Shown here in pieces: positions 20,014 to 34,009 of a DNA stretch of 34,009 bases. The position numbers and the translations under genes are program-made. The notes under the pieces are model-generated. The model searched no databases and was not told the DNA's origin. It saw only the letters and a program-made list of their open reading frames with translations. Source of the stretch: Priapulus caudatus. Its lineage: Eukaryota; Priapulida; Priapulimorpha; Priapulimorphida; Priapulidae. Every line of letters starts with the position of its first letter. The stretch's first letter is position 1. The DNA lies in NCBI RefSeq assembly GCF_000485595.1, contig NW_014577072.1:974818-1008826 (forward strand), written 5' to 3'.

Positions 20014-22432
20014 GGTATGTTTAGGCTTAGGAGTTAGGATTAGGGTACACTTCTGTAGTACAAGTCTGGTACACTTTGTGTATACATATATATGTACCTC
20101 GGGTACATATACTATTACTAATACTATATTAGTAATAGTACTATAGTAGTTATACTACCTGATAGTGATACGACAACGAGTGAACGACCCCTTTACTTTT
20201 AGGCTCAGCGATACTAGCAGCAAAACAGGATAACTTCGCAGTTGAGGGCTTAATATATTCCTGCTGTGAATCACCACATGCTAAAACATATAAAAGATAA
20301 TTGCAGTAACGTAACGGTACATCAGTTCTTTGCCTGACAGAACAAAAATCGTGACCGTGATTGTTTACGCGCGATTTTAAGCGCGTAAAAAGAAACAGTT
20401 CGAACCTTGGACGATTTCGCCGCAACTTTGCGGTAGTTGGTGTTGCCAGAGCCACGCAGCGGTCAATTTTGTACAATATGATTCGCGCGCAAAACTGTGT
20501 GATGACAACATAGATGGATGACAACAATGTCAACATAGAAATAATATAGATAACTTATATATATTATTATTATTATTTCTATCTTATTATCTATATTATA
20601 TTGTTATCTATATTATTTCTATGGATGACAATGACGTTTTGCACATAAATTAGTAATATGCGCTTTATAATTTATTATCAATATCATTTCACTCGTTTAT
20701 ATTTATAACGTCGTCGATTGCCATCATTTTCACGTTGGTATATGCATCGTATATGTTTCTGCTCTTGTTTTCTTTAAGTAATGGGACCACTGATCTCTAT
20801 TATACTAACGTTAGTATAATAGAGATCAGTGAATGGGACAGAAAGCCCGTCTATCAATTTTGGACGGTTAAACAAAACGATCACTGGATGGCGTTACCGT
20901 CATTTCTACTAGACTGGTACTCGCTCCCACCTCGATTACTCGATGAACCCCCTAAGCCGAGAGGTGGGACCTGGTACCAGTCCACATTTCTACTCGGTGT
21001 TCTAGATTTTCTCACTACGTGGCAGCACTAACCTTGTTTCTTCTGCTCGAGTAGAAATTAGAATCACTGGCAGCTGGCTGTTCCAACAAATCAGTAAAAA
21101 TAAAAATAATGTATAATAAATCTTATTGCACCACTACTCATAGCTCTCCTATCTGCGGTAAACAACTCATTACTGCAAAAAAAGCCTAACGTCGGCGTGA
21201 ATGCCGACTCTCTGCACTAAGCTGCGTACTTACCATACAATGATACATAATCCCCATGAACTATTCCCCATACCACATGAACTACTGACAAGAGGTGCAG
21301 ACAAAAGCAGAAATGAAAAACTCAATTGAAAGGAGAGTAAACTGGTTGTTAAATGTTAGTGCCATAAGCAGCAAAGTAGACCAAGGTCATGTAAGAGTCT
21401 TAATATCGGCAAATATTTTAATAAACATTTATTAACATTTTCCAGATACATAGCTAACAACGCCCAAAACTCAACAGGGGATGAATAGATCCCTAAAAAC
21501 AACATTGCGAATCAACAAGGCATACTGTGGCAAAGCACACTACAAGTAATGACGACTTGACAGCTTGTCTGCACATACATTTTACTATATAATACAGCCA
21601 GTTATATACAGAAAGGAGTCGCCGGTTTTGCCTAGCACACGGATGCACAGTAATTTCTGAACAGCATTTTACAGCAACACTACTGTAACCTGAAAATCAT
21701 AATCAGGTCCAGTCTATATATACATAGTGTAAGGCCAAGAGAGATCAGTGGTGAAACGATATGGTTATATAATATCATGTAGACAACTCGTTTTTGTAGC
21801 AAGCACCAATTTCCTCTTTTCCATCACCCACCTGGGCTACACCATCGAGTCAAAGACAGTATGCACCATGTGACAGCACAACTCTTAGTTCGAATACTCA
21901 CCAATTGACTAGATTTATAACTGCATAACGAGCAAAACTGGATAATACGTGAAATGATCTTGATGATTGTCATATTTAGTGGTAACAAATACTGCTGTCA
22001 CACATGCAAGGATACATTTGCATGCTGGAATACAACAGTAGAGATTGTAAACTTGAATGAATAACGCAACTAAAGCAATTACATCGTGTCATTTTTAATG
22101 AAATAATACACCTTTATATTCATACTGAATCTGTAATCTTTTGGAACAGTGGTTACATTTACAGTTACAGTTACATTAAGTTAAGTTGTTACTTACATTT
22201 ACAGCAACCAGATGCTCAGTTTCCCAAGAACTATTATCAAACAGCCTTGCCTGTTAATCAAGATGCATTTCCTATAATAACGACTGACAGTGACAATCAA
22301 CCACTGATGCAGTTTCCTACCAACACTGGACAATTCTCCGTCTTTACAACCGTGCCATCACTTACATACCAAATGAGTACTTCACTTCACAAAATATCCA
22401 TTGAGTGGAGAGAGTGACTTTAACCAGAACTA
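20014..22432. other. Intergenic, AT-rich and palindrome-rich, no recognised gene
   Basis: It holds short inverted repeats (20111-20139; 21-bp arms at 20534-20554 and 20603-20623), a perfect 44-bp palindrome and a hairpin, listed separately. From about 21000 to 22430 nothing recognisable is seen. A frame at 20735-21031 overlaps the palindrome and matches no family that I know. Confidence 0.6.
20788..20982. repeat. Perfect 44-bp palindrome and adjacent hairpin
   Basis: 20788-20831 is an uninterrupted palindrome with half-site CACTGATCTCTATTATACTA. About 80 bp further, GACTGGTAC and CCCACCTC (20912-20932) pair with GAGGTGGG and GGTACCAGTC (20961-20982) to form a second stem. Confidence 0.93.
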
Positions 22433-22438
22433 TTTATT
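22433..22438 (-). promoter_or_regulatory. Candidate IDH3A polyadenylation signal
   Basis: AATAAA on the minus strand (TTTATT as written), 100 bases past the IDH3A stop codon. Canonical hexamer and suitable spacing; no transcript evidence. Confidence 0.5.
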
Positions 22439-22537
22439 AGGTAATGCTATTAGGTCAAGTTGTAATAAGGGATAAATAATGCAAAGGATGGACAGCTGTT
22501 ACAGTGCAAGGGAGGCTGTAGGAAGATGCTTGCCTCC

Positions 22538-28420
<5,883 letters not shown>

Positions 28421-29755
28421 CTAACTCTTGCGAATAGTTACGAAGTCTAAGTGTGTTCTCTCAGCCCTTGCCCTATTGAAATACGTATCAGCGCAAGTTA
28501 TTAGTGATGACAATTTACCTACAAACAGCAGCATGATTGACAGGCGGCTCTAGCCAATCAGCATTGTGAGATGCATTGAAAACAATGCTTTGTAACAACT
28601 GCCAGTAAAGTCAACATTTGACGAGCAGATGCGTAAGCACTGTCACTCTCATAACCTCATAAATAATAGTATTTACAAGTCCAGGAATATAACAAAGATG
28701 GAGAGACAAGTTGTTCCAATCGACAGATCAACACTGCGGATTGCAGTGGAAAAGCAGCATATTTGCAATTACTATAGACAAAGGGAGAGAATTCTAATAC
28801 GGAATGACAAACACGAAAAAGCTAAACTTAAAGGATCCTTTAGAGCTGGCACAGGTCGAAAGAAATTATCAAATTCTTACAAATTTTTGTGGTGTTATTA
28901 TTAGTAGCGATCATCGCTGGAGATGGCCCACATTGATTAGATTTGAAAGAGCATCTCGTTCCTTTGATATGTTACGGTGTAAACTTAGCTTTGCGAATTC
29001 TAAAACTCGATCCCTGGCCTTTCTCATGGTTCTCCCATATTAGAATATATGCTTTGCAGGCTGGTCTGCCGCTGCTATACACACTTCAGACTGCTCAAAT
29101 TGATCCATTCAAGCTTAAAGCTGCAGAGATGGGTGTTCAAAAACTATATCGATGATAGTGGCTGATGTTGTTTGGCTCTGCGTTTGACTGGCCTCCTCCT
29201 TCCTTGTCCTGCTTTCTCCATGCTAACTTTATAACTTTCCATTTAAAATTTCTTATGGTCAGGTGAGATTGCATCTCCCCCTCTTGCCAGCTTAAATGAA
29301 GCCTGCTTGCGATTGCCTCGATCATTGCTGAGCATTGATGCTTACGTTCGGCATGTCGCCATCTTCGAGTGTGATTCCCTTTTTAAGTTTACCTTCTTTG
29401 TTTCTGTCATTCCGTTATACGGGTATGCTAGTGCCTACTGCTGGCTTGCTGCTACTACTACTAGCCCTACTACTGGGTAATTGCAAATGTTCAGGCCTTT
29501 GCCACTGCAAAATCTGCCAGACTGTTGATCTCAGTCGTCTTTGCATCAAATTATCTCTCCGTCTTCGTTATAACATAGTACCTGACTCTCTGAAGAGACT
29601 AGTTAATATGAGGTTAGGAGCTAGGTTATCACGCTTCAGATGATAGGAATCACTAGGCCTATAATTATCCTTGGAGCCGATCGAATTCAGGTTTCAAGGA
29701 ATAGCAGAAATGGAGGCTCCCCACATAACCAATGTATTTACCATCAATATAAAAT
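28421..29755. other. Upstream of the identified IDH3A exons; no recognised gene
   Basis: The missing first IDH3A exon should lie here or beyond. Plus-strand frames at 28629-28904, 28804-29043 and 28943-29155 overlap, and the last ends QIDPFKLKAAEMGVQKLYR, which looks protein-like but matches no family I know. The frames may be one gene broken by indels, or chance. Confidence 0.4.
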
Positions 29756-30206
29756 ACAAGTGCCGCGTGAGCGACAGCGCTCATCTAACGTCTACTGCGT
29801 CTAACTCTAACCATCAAACATCTAACATCTAACTCTACGTGAGCTACTGTGGTTGGAGTGGTGGGAGTTCGTTAGTACACCCTGTTCAGTCCCAAATGTT
29901 TACAAATACTCGCCGAAACAATGTGGAGAAGGCCAGCAGGGATTGTATCGAGGAACCTTCTCAAGAGGCAAGTTCAGCTTGGGATCGTTACTGAAAGTTG
30001 CCAGCGAGATGGCGGTCGACGTTTAAGTGTACTTCCAGGATTAAGATGGAAGCTCCCAGTCGTACGTACAGTAGTAACAACATTTGCAAGACAAGCAAGT
30101 AGGAAGCACCACTCCATTTACCTACGCAAGCCTTACAGCTTGCAATAAGAGAGCTATGCCACCTGTAAGCTAAATTGTAAACGGCCAGGCAAAAGACACA
30201 CAGTAC

Positions 30207-30584
30207 CACTCATCGACTTTATTCGATCATCGGGTTGAACCAGTGGCTCGAACAAGCGTTGGGGTCTTATCAAAAATCCATAACTCGATTTAATCGAAAC
30301 AAAAAAATCAAAAAACCTGATCAAATTTTTTAATCTTGACAAGAAAACTGTGAAACAGTGATGACGAATCGTCATCTGTATTATCACACAGTATGTAACA
30401 GTGCAAACACAACAGTAAACAGGCGGTAACAAGCACATACATGACACACGTACGACCACACGACGTACGGCACACGCGCAGCGCATTCAACACCGAGTTA
30501 ACCCGCATTGTGAACCGATCATGCGGTTACTTCGGGTCGAAACGCGTGACGATTACGAAATCTACAACCGATTGACAGACACTT
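30207..30584. mobile_element. 378-bp insertion inside copy 2, flanked by AGTAC
   Basis: Copy 1 is continuous through CACAGTAC and on, but copy 2 is interrupted there by 378 bp. AGTAC stands on both sides (30202-30206 and 30585-30589). No inverted ends or coding region were seen. Confidence 0.55.
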
Positions 30585-32930
30585 AGTACACACACACATG
30601 CACGGGGCACTGGCAGTGGCCCACGTGGCAGTGGCATACGTTCAGCTGTACACACTGACAGTACAGACTAAAGCCATCCCGAAAGTTATACAATTTAAGG
30701 AGGCATAAACCTTTCTTCATAACCAAATTTTGGCTTTGTGAATTCTCCACTGTGACCATGTCGTAGCGCTCATACATCAGCATGTATAGAGGTTCTCTAG
30801 CAACCCGAGCAACAGATCAAATTCTTTTCTAACAGCAAAGAATATCCATGTTAACCCGCTCTCTGAGGGTCAAAAGGTTATCCGACACTTACTCTTCGCA
30901 TGTCAGCAGAAGTTCGCATGTCGCATGGTCCTTTTGAACAATAAAGCCATAAAAATGCTAGGTCACAGCTGAAACAAAAAAGTTTTGCAATCGCTCCGTC
31001 AGACCATGTCCTCAGAAAATGTCTAAAATCTGCCCTGTGCCTCATTGACTTTTGACCTGTGACCTCCAATTTTGGCACTGTGATGGCTTTTCCTACCATG
31101 ATGCTGTACACCGACTATCACGAGCCTAGGTCGAGCCATTTAGATTTGTGCCGCAATTCTGCATTTCCTCCCTATACCTTAAGTTAAGGAGTGAATGTTC
31201 CCCCTTCTTTTACACCTCTTGACATTTGACCTTTGACCCCCAGCTTTGACATCCCAACTCGTTTTCGGATTACCCCCCCACGTCTCGAATATCGTGACCG
31301 TACGTCGAGCGGTTAAGATTTGTGCTTAACTGTTGACGGACGAACGCTCGCACGGACGGACGATCATGCGATTCTACAAGCTGCATCTGACTACGTCAGA
31401 TGAGCTAAAAATCTCGTAACTCCTCCGGAGATAGCGCTCCCTGCAGGTTTGTAAACCAGGGTAATTGCCTGTTTATTATTTAAAAATCCCTTACTGGTGC
31501 TATTAGATTGTTTGGCTAATGAACATATTCGTATACGGGACGTCATTCATGTGAAAATCATACATGATCCAATTGGGCAGGGCTCGTCAGGGAGCTTAGA
31601 ACCAGGGAGGCCTTGAACCCAGAATGCAATTCACCACCATTACACACGTATAAACGTGCAGTTGCTTCGGTATACAAAACCACAGATTATTTTGCAGAAA
31701 TTTACTAGTAATTAAAAGTCAAGGGTGGTTTAGAGCGGGCAATGCGAAGAAGTTTACATTTTTCATGACTGAAAGACACCCCAAGTTGTTGCCCATGCCT
31801 CAGCACAAGTACTAAGGACACTAGAGGGCCAACTGCAGTGTTGTAGTCGAGTCCGCACACCCCCGAGTCCGAGTCCGAGTCCGCACCCCCCCCTGAGTCC
31901 GAGTCCGTGCCACCCGAGTCCGAGTCCACACCACCAGAGTCCGAGTCCAGTTTTGATTTTTTTTTAAAGGGAAAAAATCGGAAAAAGGGAAAAAGTCGGG
32001 AAAAAAGCGGAAAAGGGAAAAAATCGGGAAAAAAGGGGAAAAATCGGTAAAAAGAGAAAAAAGGGAAAAAATCGCAACAGTGCATCGTAGACATTCAAAA
32101 GTGTATAGTCAGCCGAAAACACAGAGACACAAGTCATACAAAACGTGTCAAAGTAACAGATCCATTTGTGTTTTACGAGAATGACACGGCTTGTTGAACC
32201 AAATGAGAGAGTGCTAGTGCCTTCGAAGTGGTAGAAAAAGCGCAAAGGGACAAAGTGATAGCAGATTCAAACCAAAGGGACAAGAATCTTAATCGAGCCA
32301 CTGAAAACGTTACAAGATTAGGCCGTGTATCTAGAAAACCTAGAAGTTTTAGTTTTAAATTATTGTAAACTGCGTGTTACAATATGTACAGTTGTGTACT
32401 ATGTATGTAGTGCATGGCCTCGACCCGAGTCATCGCACTCCGAGGCCAAGACCGAGACCGAGACCAAGGAAAACGGTCTCGAGACCTACAACACTGGCCA
32501 ACTGACCATCCATATAGAAGAAAGTGCGGTATAGAACTGCGTCATCAGCAAAGCGAATAGGAGTAGAAGAGTCAGTTTTGGCAACAAATCATTTATGAAG
32601 AATAAACAACAATGATCAATGGACTAAGCACAGAACCATGTGGTATGACCAATGTGACAGCAGCCACTGCTATCCTTGATCCTTGATCGAAGCTTCTTAG
32701 AGCTGTAGTGGCCTCTTGTATGTAGCACTTGTATGGCAATGTCTCATAGTAATGGCACATGTATATTTAACAAGAGCCGCAGAGCGTCTGGGCTCATCTG
32801 AGGTCTGTTGCTACGATTATAAACGTAAAATTTCAGTCGTGCGTAGTACCACATTTGTTAGGCGCAGCCATAATTGCAGACACGGCAGTTGCGTACACAT
32901 CATTGTTAGGACACGCCCACTATCGCAGAT

Positions 32931-33018
32931 GGAGGGTGGGGGAGGGGCGGAGCGAGGGGTGGGGAAGGGGCGGGGGGAGGGGTGGGGGAGGGGGAAAGGG
33001 AGGGTGGGGGGAGGAGGC
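32931..33018 (+). repeat. G-rich tract with quadruplex potential
   Basis: About 88 bp with many runs of three to six G separated by one to four bases, no C apart from three. It sits in the block unique to copy 2. Confidence 0.9.
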
Positions 33019-34009
33019 CTCTAATAGCCAAAGCAGTTCACTCCATTGTTAACAGTCAACAAATCCATGTTTAAGCACTCCTCTGAGGGTCAAAAAGGTT
33101 ATCAGACACTTACTCTTCGCACGTCAGTGGAAAGCAAATTTCATTGGTCCTTTCAATAAAGCCATAAAAATGATAGGTCACCGCTGAAACAAAAAGTTTT
33201 TTCAATCGTTCGTCAGACCAGTCTCAGAAAATGTCTAAAATCTGCCCTGTGCCCCATTGACCTTTGACCTGCTGACCTCCAATTTCACACAGTGATGGCT
33301 TTTTCCTACCGTGATGCTATACCACCAACTATCACGAGCCTAGGTCGAGACGTTTAGATTGTGCCGCAATTCTGCATTTCCTCCCTATACTTAAGTTAAG
33401 GAGGGAATGTTCCCCTTCTTTTACACCTCTTGACCTTTGACCTTTGACGCCCCAGCTTCGCACATCTCAACTCGTTTGGATTACCCCCCCACGTCCCGAA
33501 TATTCGTGACCGTACGTTCGAGCCGTTTAGATTTGTGCCAACTGTTGACGGACGGACCGCACGACGGACGGACGCACGGACGGACGATCAGGATTCTCAA
33601 GCTGCATCTGACTATGTCAGATGAGCTAAAAACTGGTAAAACTGGTAGGTGGCGCTGGGTTAAATGTGGACGGTCCGAGTAACGAACTCAGCCAGGAGCC
33701 TATGCTCCTATGCTATTATCACAAACAATTTCTGATCTATCCGTCATAAAGTAAGAAATCAAGTTTAAACTTTAAGGTAGTAAATAAGTAATATCCAACC
33801 GTAAGTGACTAAGTTTGAAAATTAAGAGAGATCGTGAGGAACCCTATCATTCCTTGCACATAATTGAAATCAACAGTTGGGAACAAATGTTAACCGCTCG
33901 ACGTACGGTCACGATATTCGAGACGTGGGGGGTAATCCGAAAACGAGTTGGGATGTCAAAGCTGGGGGTCAAAAGGTCAAATGTCAAGAGGGTGTAAAGA
34001 AGGGGGAAA

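Larger units (their letters stand above)
29756..34009. mobile_element. 5.2-kb element, copy 2 (runs off the window)
   Basis: It starts ACAAGTGCCGCGTGAGCGAC and follows the order of copy 1: arm (29756-31400), GAGTCC and GGGAAAAA middle (31400-32760), partial direct arm (33040-33620), spacer (33620-33875), then the inverted arm, cut by the window end. It differs from copy 1 by an insertion at 30207-30584 and by a block at 32766-33030 that replaces the start of the second arm. Confidence 0.7.

Noticed and set aside
20735-21031. 98-residue plus-strand frame with a hydrophobic start like a signal peptide
   Set aside because: It contains the 44-bp palindrome and the hairpin, and no family or splice context was recognised.
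31705-32245. Minus-strand frames with DSDSGG and FFPFF repeats
   Set aside because: They are translations of the GAGTCC repeat and GGGAAAAA tract of the mobile element.

Overview
This is a eukaryotic, almost certainly metazoan, nuclear window. It carries two intron-rich, highly conserved housekeeping genes, both on the minus strand and both recognised from the protein sequence of their exons. The smaller coordinates (3426-14685) hold SMC6, the kleisin-binding ATPase of the SMC5/6 complex. All 20 coding exons can be placed and the reading phase carries through GT-AG (one GC-AG) junctions. The larger coordinates (22538-28420) hold IDH3A, the catalytic alpha subunit of mitochondrial NAD-dependent isocitrate dehydrogenase. 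Nine exons were found; the first exon, with the transit peptide, was not. The compact introns, dense microsatellites, minisatellites and MITEs, and the divergence of the proteins fit a marine invertebrate, possibly a sponge, but the phylum cannot be fixed by eye.

Layout: 1-240 GATA/GACA microsatellite; 241-3425 sequence without a recognised gene, containing one MITE at about 1350-1720; 3426-14685 SMC6. SMC6 introns hold a 30-bp minisatellite (3809-4548), a CT tract, a perfect 76-bp inverted repeat (7980-8154), a small TIR element (8862-9224), a 9/18-bp array (about 9852-9998) and a TA-flanked 1.33-kb TIR element (11103-12434). From 14793 to 20013 lies a 5.2-kb element with inverted ends of about 1.1 kb. 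A second copy in the same orientation starts at about 29756 and runs off the window. The two copies bracket IDH3A, and a partial relative sits inside an IDH3A intron at 25686-27430. 20014-22432 is palindrome-rich sequence without a recognised gene.

The most unusual observation concerns two SMC6 introns. Each begins with (9852-9998) or consists almost wholly of (3809-4548) a tandem array whose monomer contains the adjoining exon's 5' splice site. In the larger array each 30-bp monomer reads, on the coding strand, as a 12-nt exon-end-like block followed by GTGAGT and a pyrimidine-rich stretch ending in AG. The arrays look as if they grew from the exon-intron junction and present many candidate splice sites next to the true one.

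A second major point is sequence integrity. Nineteen SMC6 exons (about 3.1 kb) and the last five IDH3A exons are free of frameshifts. The Walker-B exon of SMC6 and the four upstream IDH3A exons contain many one-base indels, several of them shortened homopolymers, while the splice sites and conserved peptides remain. That pattern suggests uncorrected long-read errors in repeat-rich stretches more than true pseudogenes. No rRNA, tRNA, CRISPR or prokaryotic features were seen.
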